Positions 25,617 to 32,907 of a stretch of 64,000 bases of DNA are shown here, one piece after another. Position 1 is the first letter of the stretch. Each line of letters starts with the position of its first letter. This stretch comes from Streptomyces griseus subsp. griseus (GTDB taxonomy: Bacteria; Actinomycetota; Actinomycetes; Streptomycetales; Streptomycetaceae), in contig NZ_JOJE01000005.1 in the NCBI RefSeq assembly GCF_000720255.1, positions 372,001 through 436,000 of the forward strand, written 5' to 3'. The translations under genes and the position numbers were made by a program. Below the pieces are notes generated by a model. It saw only the letters and a list, made by a program, of their open reading frames with translations. It searched no databases and had not been told where the DNA came from.

Positions 25617-26417
25617 TCCGACCAGCATGCTCCACGGTCTCTGATCGTCACGCTCTACGGCGCGTACGGCCGCTTCATGCCCGGCCCGGTGCCGGTCGCC
25701 GAGCTGATCCGGCTGCTCGCGGCGGTCGGCGTGGACGCGCCCTCCGTACGCTCCTCGGTGTCCCGGCTGAAACGGCGCGGTCTGCTGCTGCCGGCCCGCA
25801 CCGCGCGGGGCGCCGCCGGGTACGAACTGTCCCAGGAGGCGCGGCAGATGCTCGACGACGGGGACCGGCGCATCTACGCCACCGCCCCGTCGGAGGACGA
25901 GGGCTGGGTGCTGGCGGTGTTCTCGGTACCGGAGTCGGAGCGGCAGAAGCGGCACGTGCTGCGCTCGCGTCTGGCCGGACTCGGCTTCGGCACGGCGGCG
26001 CCCGGCGTGTGGATCGCCCCGGCGCGGCTGTACGAGGAGACGCGTCACACGCTCCGGCGGCTGAGCCTCGACCCGTACGTCGACCTGTTCCGCGGCGAGC
26101 ACCTGGGCTTCGCGCCGACCGCCGAGGCGGTCGCCCGCTGGTGGGACCTGGCGGCGATCGCCAAGGAGCACGAGGCGTTCCTCGACCGCCACGCGCCCGT
26201 GCTGCACGCCTGGGAGCGGCGGCCGGACACCCCGCCCGAGGAGGCGTACCACGACTACCTCCTCGCCCTGGACACCTGGCGCCACCTCCCCTACGCCGAC
26301 CCCGGCCTGCCCGCCCGGCTGCTCCCCGCGAACTGGCCGGGCGTGCGTTCGGCCACCGTGTTCCTGGCGCTGCACGAACGGCTCAGGGACGCGGGCGCGG
26401 TGTTCGTGGAGGGGTGA
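25614..26417 (+). CDS. PaaX family transcriptional regulator
   Basis: A 267-residue PaaX-type repressor. GTG 25614 is chosen because it gives MSDQHAPRSLIVTLYGAYGR, the family's usual beginning; ATG 25605 would add three residues and would sit in the -10 element. The winged-helix part covers residues 1-90 (VAELIRLLAAVGVDAPSVRS, SRLKRRGLLLP), and the C-terminal PaaX domain includes WVLAVFSVPESERQKRH and FGTAAPGVWIAP. PaaX proteins repress phenylacetate and other aryl-CoA pathways and are released by the aryl-CoA thioester. It lies 34 nt behind the ligase gene and probably controls the whole cluster through the 12-bp site found twice. Confidence 0.9.
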   Translation: MSDQHAPRSLIVTLYGAYGRFMPGPVPVAELIRLLAAVGVDAPSVRSSVSRLKRRGLLLPARTARGAAGYELSQEARQMLDDGDRRIYATAPSEDEGWVLAVFSVPESERQKRHVLRSRLAGLGFGTAAPGVWIAPARLYEETRHTLRRLSLDPYVDLFRGEHLGFAPTAEAVARWWDLAAIAKEHEAFLDRHAPVLHAWERRPDTPPEEAYHDYLLALDTWRHLPYADPGLPARLLPANWPGVRSATVFLALHERLRDAGAVFVEG

Positions 26418-26435
26418 CCTGGGCCGGCCCAGCCA

Positions 26436-28787
26436 TCAACTCCCCAGTTGCAGACGAGGTTTGGGGGCGTCCGTCCGCCCGGTCTGCGGACGTCTGCTGC
26501 CCGCCCGGTACGGCGCCGGCCAGACGACGCCCGGCCCCTCGTAGCCCTGCTCGGCGGCCGCGTGCAGGGTCCAGTGCGGGTCGTAGAGGTGGGGACGGGC
26601 GAGCGCGCACAGATCCGTACGCCCGGCCAGGATCAGGGAGTTGACGTCGTCCCAGGAGGAGATCGCGCCGACCGCGATCACCGGGACGCCGGCCTCGTGG
26701 CGGATACGGTCGGCGAACGGCGCCTGGTACGACCGCCCGTACTCCGGCCGTTCCTCCGCCACCACCTGCCCGCTCGACACGTCGATCGCGTCGGCGCCGT
26801 GCGCGGCGAAGGCGCGGGCGATCGCGACGGCCTCGTCGGCGGTGGTGCCGCCCTCGGCCCAGTCGGTGGCGGAGACGCGCACGGTCAGCGGGCGCTCCTC
26901 GGGCCACACCGCGCGTACGGAGTCGAAGACCTCCAGCGGGAAGCGCAGCCGTTTCTCCAGCGTGCCGCCGTAGGCGTCGGTGCGCAGGTTGGTCAGCGGG
27001 GAAAGGAATCCGGACAGCAAATAGCCATGAGCGCAGTGCAGTTCGAGCAGATCGAACCCGGCCCGCGCCGCCCGCCAGGCGGCAGATGTGAACTGCTCGC
27101 GCATATCGGTGAGTTGGGCCCGGGGAAGTTGGCGGGGGATCTGACTGCCCGGCTTGTACGGCAGCGGGGAGGCCGCCACCAGCGGCCAGTTGCCCTCGAC
27201 GAGCGGCTCGTCGATGCCCTCCCACATCGGCTTCGTCGAGCCCTTGCGGCCGGAGTGGCCGAGCTGCACGCCGATCGCGGTACCCGGAGCCTGGGCGTGC
27301 ACGAAGCGGATGATCCGCCGCCACGCCTCGGCCTGACGCCCGGTGTAGAGGCCGGCGCAGCCGGGGGTGATGCGGCCCTGCTCGCTCACGCACACCATCT
27401 CGGTCATCACCAGACCGGCGCCGCCGAGCGCGCGGGCGCCGAGGTGCACGAGGTGGAAGTCGCCGGGGACACCGTCGGTGGCGGAGTACATGTCCATGGG
27501 CGAGACGACGACCCGGTTGCGCAGGGTCAGTCCGCGCAGCCGGAACGGGGTGAACATCGGGGGTGTGCCGGGCGGGCAGCCGAAGGAGCGCTCCACGGCG
27601 GTGGTGAAGCGGGCGTCGCGCAGCCGGAGGTTGTCGTGGGTGACGCGGCGGCTGCGGGTGAGCAGGTTGAAAGCGAACTGGCGGGGCGGCTGGCGCAGGT
27701 AGAGGCCGACGTTCTCGAACCACTCCAGGCTGGCGCGGGCGGCGCGTTGGGTGGAGGCGACGACCGGTTTGCGTTCCGCCTCGTAGGCCGTCAACGCCTC
27801 GGCCAGGGTGGGCTGTTCCTTCAGGCAGGCGGCCAGCGCGAGGGCGTCCTCGACGGCGAGTTTGGTGCCGGAGCCGATGGAGAAGTGGGCGGTGTGGGCG
27901 GCGTCGCCGAGGAGGACGACGTTGCCGTGCGACCAGCGTTCGTTGACGACCGTGCGGAAGGTGGTCCACGCGGAGTTGTTGGACTTCAGGGGGCGACCGC
28001 CGAGGGCGTCGGTGAAGATCTTGGCGCAGCGCTCGACGGACTCGCGCTCGTCCATGGCGTCGAAGCCGGCCGCGCGCCACACCTCCTCGCGCATCTCCAC
28101 GATCACTGTGGAGGCGTCGGCCGAGTAGGGGTAGCCGTGCAACTGCATCACGCCGTGCTCGGTCTCGGCGATCTCGAAGCGGAAGGCGTCGAAGGCGAAG
28201 TCGGCGGCGAGCCAGATGTAGCGGCAGCGGTGGGGACTGATCTGGGGCTTGAAGACGTCGGCGAAGGCTTCGCGAGTGGAGCTGTGGACGCCGTCCGCGG
28301 CGATGACGAGGTCGTACGTCTCCGCCAGCCAGGCCGGGTAGGGCGCCTCCGTGGAGAAGCGCAGGTCGACGCCGAGGGAGCGGCAGCGGGTGTGGAGGAT
28401 CTCCAGGAGGCGCTGCCTGCCGAGGGCCGCGAAGCGGTGTCCTCCGGAGGTGTGGCGGGTGTTGCGGTGGGTGATGTGGATGTCGTCCCAGCGGACGAAG
28501 TCGTTTTGGAGTGCCTGGTAGACGACTGGGTCGGCGTGTTCGATGCCGCCGAGGGTTTCGTCGGAGAGGACCACCCCGAAGCCGAAGGTGGTGTCAGGGG
28601 GGTTGCGTTCCCAGACGGTGATCTCGCGGGTGGGGTCGAGGCGTTTGAGGAGGGCGGCGGTGTAGAGGCCGCCGGGGCCGCCGCCGATGATCGCTATGCG
28701 GTGGGGGTGGCTGGTCGTCTCCGGCGACTGCGGGTTCGACGTGGCTGGTCGCGCAGTTCCCCGCGCCCCTCTGGTGGGCGCAGTCAC
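26436..28787 (-). CDS. Anthraniloyl-CoA monooxygenase / salicylyl-CoA 5-hydroxylase-type flavin fusion
   Basis: A 783-residue two-domain flavoenzyme. GTG 28787 overlaps the hydratase stop (GTGA) and has GGAGGGG 4 nt upstream. The N-terminal half is a FAD monooxygenase: RIAIIGGGPGGLYTAALL near residue 32 and the second FAD motif NVVLLGDAAHTAHFSIGSG. The C-terminal half is an old-yellow-enzyme reductase: RNRVVVSPMDMYSA, LGHSGRKG, FDLLELHCAHGYLLSGFLSP and GGTLEKRLRFPLEV. This fusion is the architecture of 2-aminobenzoyl-CoA monooxygenase/reductase, which hydroxylates then reduces the ring without cleaving it. Residues about 6-16 derive from a dispersed Streptomyces repeat. Salicylyl-CoA is the alternative substrate, but RidA nearby favours the amino compound. 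Confidence 0.88.
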   Translation of the reverse strand: MTAPTRGARGTARPATSNPQSPETTSHPHRIAIIGGGPGGLYTAALLKRLDPTREITVWERNPPDTTFGFGVVLSDETLGGIEHADPVVYQALQNDFVRWDDIHITHRNTRHTSGGHRFAALGRQRLLEILHTRCRSLGVDLRFSTEAPYPAWLAETYDLVIAADGVHSSTREAFADVFKPQISPHRCRYIWLAADFAFDAFRFEIAETEHGVMQLHGYPYSADASTVIVEMREEVWRAAGFDAMDERESVERCAKIFTDALGGRPLKSNNSAWTTFRTVVNERWSHGNVVLLGDAAHTAHFSIGSGTKLAVEDALALAACLKEQPTLAEALTAYEAERKPVVASTQRAARASLEWFENVGLYLRQPPRQFAFNLLTRSRRVTHDNLRLRDARFTTAVERSFGCPPGTPPMFTPFRLRGLTLRNRVVVSPMDMYSATDGVPGDFHLVHLGARALGGAGLVMTEMVCVSEQGRITPGCAGLYTGRQAEAWRRIIRFVHAQAPGTAIGVQLGHSGRKGSTKPMWEGIDEPLVEGNWPLVAASPLPYKPGSQIPRQLPRAQLTDMREQFTSAAWRAARAGFDLLELHCAHGYLLSGFLSPLTNLRTDAYGGTLEKRLRFPLEVFDSVRAVWPEERPLTVRVSATDWAEGGTTADEAVAIARAFAAHGADAIDVSSGQVVAEERPEYGRSYQAPFADRIRHEAGVPVIAVGAISSWDDVNSLILAGRTDLCALARPHLYDPHWTLHAAAEQGYEGPGVVWPAPYRAGSRRPQTGRTDAPKPRLQLGS
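28741..28770. repeat. Dispersed Streptomyces GC-rich repeat inside the monooxygenase 5' end
   Basis: The segment containing TGGTCGCGCAGTTCCCCGCG is a very common intergenic repeat in Streptomyces genomes, as I recall it. Here it is translated, encoding part of an extra N-terminal tail (TRGARGTARPATS) before the conserved flavoprotein start. Confidence 0.55.
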
Positions 28788-29611
28788 CGTCCCCTCCATT
28801 TGGGAGGGCGCTTCTCGGTGAACGCCGCGTGGAACTCCGCGTAGTCCTCGCCGTTCATCAGGAGGGCCTGGGTCGCGGCGTCGAGTTCGACCGCCGCTGC
28901 CAGGGGCATGTCCTGTTCGGCGGTCAGGAGGGCCTTTGTCTGGGCGTAGGCCAGGGCGGGGCCGTCCGCGAGGCGGCGTGCCAGACGGTGTGCGGCCTCG
29001 TCGGCCTGACCCTCCTCCGTCAGTTCGCTGATCAGGCCGATGCGCTCGGCCTCGGGGGCCCGTACCGGCTCGCCCAGCATGAGGAGCCGGGTCGCGTGGC
29101 CCAGGCCGACCACGCGGGGCAGGAGGTAGGCCGCGCCCATGTCGCCGCCGGAGAGGCCGACGCGGGTGAAGAGGAAGGCGAAGCGGGCGGTGGGGTCGGC
29201 GACGCGGAAGTCGGCGGCCAGGGCGAGGACGGCCCCCGCCCCGGCCGCGACCCCGTGCACGGCCGCGATCACCGGGAACGGGCACTCCCGTACGGCCCGC
29301 ACGACGTGCCCGGTCATCCGGTTGAAGTCGAGGAGCTCGGCGGTGTCGAGGGACAGGGTCGCGCCGATGATCTCGTCGACGTCGCCGCCGGAACAGAAGC
29401 CGCGCCCCTCGCCGGCCAGCACCAGGGCGCGCACCGACCGTTCGCGGGACAGCTCGGCGAGCAGGTCGCGCAGGTCGGCGTAGGCGCCGAAGGTGAGCGC
29501 GTTGAGCTTCTCGGGGCGGGCCAGGGTGACGGTCGCGACGCCGTCGGCGTGCTCGACCCGCAGATGGTGCCAGTCGGAGGTACGGGGGGCTGAGCCGGCG
29601 AAGGGACTCAT
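28784..29611 (-). CDS. Enoyl-CoA hydratase/isomerase family protein
   Basis: A 275-residue crotonase-fold enzyme. ATG 29611 has AGGAGG 11 nt upstream. It shows VATVTLARPEKLNALTFGAY (CoA-binding strand), the oxyanion loop region GEGRGFCSGGDVDEI, HGVAAGAGAVLALAADFRVA and the typical FLFTRVGLSGGDMGAAYLLP segment. The catalytic Glu positions are partly replaced (GGDMGAAYLL), so exact chemistry is uncertain. The stop overlaps the flavoprotein start, giving a two-gene transcript controlled by the PaaX-like site upstream. It probably hydrates or hydrolyses the ring after dearomatisation of 2-aminobenzoyl-CoA. Confidence 0.88.
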   Translation of the reverse strand: MSPFAGSAPRTSDWHHLRVEHADGVATVTLARPEKLNALTFGAYADLRDLLAELSRERSVRALVLAGEGRGFCSGGDVDEIIGATLSLDTAELLDFNRMTGHVVRAVRECPFPVIAAVHGVAAGAGAVLALAADFRVADPTARFAFLFTRVGLSGGDMGAAYLLPRVVGLGHATRLLMLGEPVRAPEAERIGLISELTEEGQADEAAHRLARRLADGPALAYAQTKALLTAEQDMPLAAAVELDAATQALLMNGEDYAEFHAAFTEKRPPKWRGR

Positions 29612-29670
29612 GACGTGGCGGCCTCCTCGGACGGTGGCGCGGGCACTGCCTCACGGAGCTCTACCCCATG

Positions 29671-29700
29671 AAGTTATCACCCATATGTGACTGTCGTCAG
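29671..29700 (-). promoter_or_regulatory. Promoter of hydratase-monooxygenase pair with probable PaaX operator
   Basis: Minus strand CTGACG (29695-29700), 18 bp, TAACTT (29671-29676), the same geometry as the acyl-CoA dehydrogenase promoter. TGACTGTCGTCA (29688-29699) is identical to the site at 23900-23911, and both are followed on the plus strand by a CGCGATA string. Confidence 0.6.
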
Positions 29701-29907
29701 GAGTGCGCGATAGCGCCTGTGATGATGTGGCCGAACCCCGTCAGATCGTCGACAGGGAGGTAACAGCGGGCGCAGCCGGGCGCGGCGGATCGTCGGCGTG
29801 GGTAAGCCGCCGGTACCGGGGGCGAGAATCCCGGGACGACGCCCGTCGAGTCGGTCGGACACCGGCGCCGTACCATTCATAAAGTTGAAAGCAGGACAGC
29901 CTGCGCC

Positions 29908-30360
29908 ATGAACGGACCCGCCTTGCAAGAACGCCCCTCCGCCCCCGCCTCCTGGCGGATCGCGCTGCCCCACTCCGCCGCGGCGGTCCCGGTGGCGCGC
30001 GCCCTGGTCCGTACGGCGCTGGCGGAGCTGGAGCACGCGGCCGACAGCGACACCGCGGAACTGCTCACCGCGGAGCTGGTGGCGAACGCCGTGGAGCACA
30101 CGGCCGGCCGGTCCCCCATAGAGCTCGTGGTCGAGCTGCTGCCGACCGGCTGCCAGGTCGAGGTACACGACCCGGACCCGGCGCCGCCCGGCGATCTCAC
30201 CCGCCCGCACGGCGGACCGCCCGACCCGTGGCAGGAGCACGGGCGCGGTCTGCTGCTGATCCGCGCCCTGAGCTCGTCCTGCGGCCATCGGCCCACGGAG
30301 ACGGGCAAGGCGGTGTGGTTCCGGCTGCCGGTGGTGCCGCACCAGCGGCGGCCCTCGTAG
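29908..30360 (+). CDS. ATP-binding anti-sigma-like protein (RsbW/HATPase family)
   Basis: A 150-residue single-domain GHKL ATPase like the many Streptomyces RsbW/SpoIIAB relatives. It shows ELLTAELVANAVEHTAGRS (N-box), VEVHDPDPAPP (G1) and EHGRGLLLIRALSSSCGHRP (G2). Such proteins bind or phosphorylate anti-sigma antagonists or act in conservon-type signalling. There is no receiver or membrane domain and no adjacent sigma or STAS gene, so the partner is unknown. The ATG lies behind AGGACAG. It is monocistronic and converges with arcB. Confidence 0.85.
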   Translation: MNGPALQERPSAPASWRIALPHSAAAVPVARALVRTALAELEHAADSDTAELLTAELVANAVEHTAGRSPIELVVELLPTGCQVEVHDPDPAPPGDLTRPHGGPPDPWQEHGRGLLLIRALSSSCGHRPTETGKAVWFRLPVVPHQRRPS

Positions 30361-30376
30361 GACGCCCGGTTTCGGC

Positions 30377-31384
30377 TCAGGCCAGGGTCGCGACCAGGAC
30401 CGCCTTGATGGTGTGCAGGCGGTTCTCGGCCTCGTCGAAGACGACGGAGTGCGCCGACTCGAACACCTCGTCGGTCACCTCCAGGGAGTCCAGGCCGTAG
30501 GTCTCGTGGATCTCCAGGCCGACCTTGGTGCCGAGGTCGTGGAAGGCCGGCAGGCAGTGCAGGAACTTGACGTCGGGGTTGCCGGTGGCGCGCAGGACGT
30601 CCATGGTCACGGCGTACGGCGCGAGGGCGCCGATGCGCTCGGCCCAGACCTCCTTGGGCTCACCCATGGAGACCCAGACGTCGGTGGCGACGAAGTCGGC
30701 GCCCAGGACACCCTCGGTGACGTCCTCGGTGAGGGTGATACGGGCGCCGCTGCCCTCGGCCAGCTTGCGGGCGTCGGCGACGACGTCCTCGGCGGGCCAG
30801 TACTCCCGGGGGGCGACGATGCGCACGTCCATGCCGAGCAGGGCGCCGGTGACCAGGTAGGAGTTGCCCATGTTGAAGCGGGCGTCGCCGAGGTAGGCGA
30901 ACGCGATCTCCGTGAGCGGCCTGGCACAGTGCTCGGTCATCGTGAGCACGTCGGCGAGCATCTGGGTGGGGTGCCAGTCGTCGGTGAGGCCGTTGTAGAC
31001 GGGCACGCCCGCGAAGGCGGCGAGCTCCTCGACCTTGGCCTGGCTGTCACCGCGGTACTCGATCCCGTCGTACATCCGGCCGAGCACCCGCGCGGTGTCC
31101 TTCACTGACTCCTTGTGGCCGATCTGTGAGCCCACGGGGTCGAGGTAGGTCGTCGAGGCGCCCTGGTCGGCGGCCGCGACCTCGAAGGCGCAGCGGGTGC
31201 GCGTCGAGGTCTTCTCGAAGATCAGCGCGAGGTTCTTCCCCCGCAGGTACCGCGTCTCCGTCCCGGCCTTCTTGGCGGCCTTCAGCTCGGCGGCCAGCTC
31301 GACCAGACCGCGGAACTCCTCCGCGGAGAAGTCGAGCTCCTTGAGGAAGTGGCGGCCGGCGAGGGCGGTCGGGACTGTCGCCAT
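30377..31384 (-). CDS. arcB: Ornithine carbamoyltransferase
   Basis: A 335-residue enzyme converting ornithine plus carbamoyl phosphate to and from citrulline. ATG 31384 ([20 protein letters not shown]) has GGAG 6 nt upstream. Landmarks are the carbamoyl phosphate loop [44 protein letters not shown], and the ornithine-binding HCLPAFHD with a nearby Cys. Lying 93 nt behind the arginine deiminase gene on the same strand, it is assigned to the catabolic deiminase pathway rather than biosynthesis (argF), though sequence alone does not separate them. No carbamate kinase gene is present in the window. Confidence 0.92.
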   Translation of the reverse strand: MATVPTALAGRHFLKELDFSAEEFRGLVELAAELKAAKKAGTETRYLRGKNLALIFEKTSTRTRCAFEVAAADQGASTTYLDPVGSQIGHKESVKDTARVLGRMYDGIEYRGDSQAKVEELAAFAGVPVYNGLTDDWHPTQMLADVLTMTEHCARPLTEIAFAYLGDARFNMGNSYLVTGALLGMDVRIVAPREYWPAEDVVADARKLAEGSGARITLTEDVTEGVLGADFVATDVWVSMGEPKEVWAERIGALAPYAVTMDVLRATGNPDVKFLHCLPAFHDLGTKVGLEIHETYGLDSLEVTDEVFESAHSVVFDEAENRLHTIKAVLVATLA

Positions 31385-31426
31385 GGGGCGCTCCAGGGTC
31401 ACGGGGGCGAGGAAAGACCTTGGAAG

Positions 31427-31445
31427 TCTATACGATGCTCAGCAT
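31427..31445 (-). promoter_or_regulatory. Palindromic operator and -10 element upstream of arcB
   Basis: ATGCTCAGCAT (31435-31445) is a perfect 5+1+5 palindrome within AT-rich sequence, adjoining a good minus-strand -10, TATAGA (31427-31432). It could be an arginine-repressor (ARG-box-like) site or an oxygen/energy regulator site; no known consensus is matched exactly. It implies arcB can be transcribed separately from arcA. Confidence 0.45.
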
Positions 31446-31477
31446 TTATATACAGAACCATTCGCGTGCGGGGTCGG

Positions 31478-32701
31478 CTACACCGGATCCCGCACCACCG
31501 GGCAGCTCATGCAGCGCGGCCCGCCCCTCCCCCGCCCCAGCTCGCTGCCGGGGATCTCGATCACCTCGATGCCCTGTTTGCGCAGATGGGTGTTGGTCGT
31601 GGAGTTGCGCTCGTAGGCGACGACGACGCCCGGCTCCACCGCGAGGACGTTGCAGCCGTCGTCCCACTGCTCACGCTCGGCCGCGTGCACGTCCTGGGTC
31701 GCGGTCAGCACCCGGATCTCGCTCAGCCCGAGGGCGGCGGCGATCGCCCGGTGCATGTGCTCCGGCGGGTGGTCGGTGACCTTCAGCTCCTTGTCGCCGA
31801 CGCCCGGCTCGATGGTGTACGAGCGGAGCATGCCGAGCCCGGCGTACTGGGTGAAGGTGTCGCCGTCGACCATCGTCATCACCGTGTCGAGGTGCATGAA
31901 GGCACGGGCCTTCGGCATGTCCAGCGCCACGATCGTCCGCGCCGAGCCGGCCGCGAACAGCTTGTGGGCGAGCATCTCCACCGCCTGGGGCGTGGTGCGC
32001 TCGCTCATGCCGATCAGCACGACTCCGTTGCCGATCACCAGCACGTCCCCGCCCTCGATGGTCGACGGGTAGTCGGCCTGCCCCTGGGACCAGACGCGGA
32101 ACGTTTCCGCACGGAACACCGGGTGATACCGGTAGATCGCCTCGAAGTGCACGGTCTCCCGTTGCCGGGCCGGCCAGCGCATGGCGTTGATCGAGACGCC
32201 GTCGTAGATCCAGGCGGAGGTGTCCCGGGTGAAGAGGTGGTTGGGCAGGGGGGCGAGCAGGAAGTCGTCGAGCTCCATCACGTGGAAGCGCACGGAGGTC
32301 GGCTCCGCGTGCTCGTCCAGGAACTCCCGCTTGGTCATCCCGCCCACGAGGGAGTCGGCCAGCTCGCGCGCGGGCAGGTTCTCGAAGGCGGCTCTGAGGT
32401 GGTCGGTGGCGAGCGGTCCGTACTCCTTCTCGTCGAAGATCCGGTCCAGGACGAGCGATCTGGCCTCGGGGATCTCCAGGGTGTCGGCGAGCAGGTCGCC
32501 GAAGAGGTGGACGTCCACTCCGCGGTCGCGGAGCACGTCGGCGAACCCGTCGTGCTCGGCGCGCGCCCGGCGCACCCACAGCACGTCGTCGAAGAGCAGG
32601 GAGTTCTTGTTGCTGGGGGTGAGCCTCTTGAGCTCGAGATCCGGCCGGTGCAGGATGACGCGGCGCAGCCGCCCGGCCTCGGAGTCGACATGGAATCCCA
32701 T
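31478..32701 (-). CDS. arcA: Arginine deiminase
   Basis: A 407-residue enzyme hydrolysing arginine to citrulline and ammonia. ATG 32701 ([20 protein letters not shown]) has TGGAGG just upstream. The guanidinium-modifying fold is evident: [25 protein letters not shown], the catalytic His/Asp stretch [14 protein letters not shown], and the nucleophilic Cys in [10 protein letters not shown] at the C-terminus. It is followed by arcB, giving the first two steps of the arginine deiminase route, which can yield ATP and ammonia under energy or acid stress. The usual antiporter and carbamate kinase are not adjacent. Confidence 0.95.
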   Translation of the reverse strand: MGFHVDSEAGRLRRVILHRPDLELKRLTPSNKNSLLFDDVLWVRRARAEHDGFADVLRDRGVDVHLFGDLLADTLEIPEARSLVLDRIFDEKEYGPLATDHLRAAFENLPARELADSLVGGMTKREFLDEHAEPTSVRFHVMELDDFLLAPLPNHLFTRDTSAWIYDGVSINAMRWPARQRETVHFEAIYRYHPVFRAETFRVWSQGQADYPSTIEGGDVLVIGNGVVLIGMSERTTPQAVEMLAHKLFAAGSARTIVALDMPKARAFMHLDTVMTMVDGDTFTQYAGLGMLRSYTIEPGVGDKELKVTDHPPEHMHRAIAAALGLSEIRVLTATQDVHAAEREQWDDGCNVLAVEPGVVVAYERNSTTNTHLRKQGIEVIEIPGSELGRGRGGPRCMSCPVVRDPV

Positions 32702-32808
32702 GCCTCCATCCTGACCAACGGGGCGCCGGTTCACCCCCTGCCCGGAGGATTCCGGACGGCTTGTTTTCATCCCGATGACGAGAAGCGGACGGCGGCGCCC
32801 GCGCCGCC

Positions 32809-32876
32809 GGGGGCGGACGTCGGCCGGGGGCGGACGTCGGCCGGGGGCGGACGTCGGCCGGGGGCGGGCGTCGGCC
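32809..32876. repeat. Four tandem 17-bp repeats
   Basis: The unit GGGGGCGGACGTCGGCC occurs three times exactly and a fourth time with one change (GGGCGT for GGACGT), head to tail. It sits between arcA and the stop of the RNA-repair gene, outside any likely coding region. Each unit contains the palindrome GACGTC, so it may be a binding array or a replication-slippage product. Confidence 0.75.
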
Positions 32877-32907
32877 GGCATCCGCCCCCGGCGGCGATCT
32901 CACCCGC

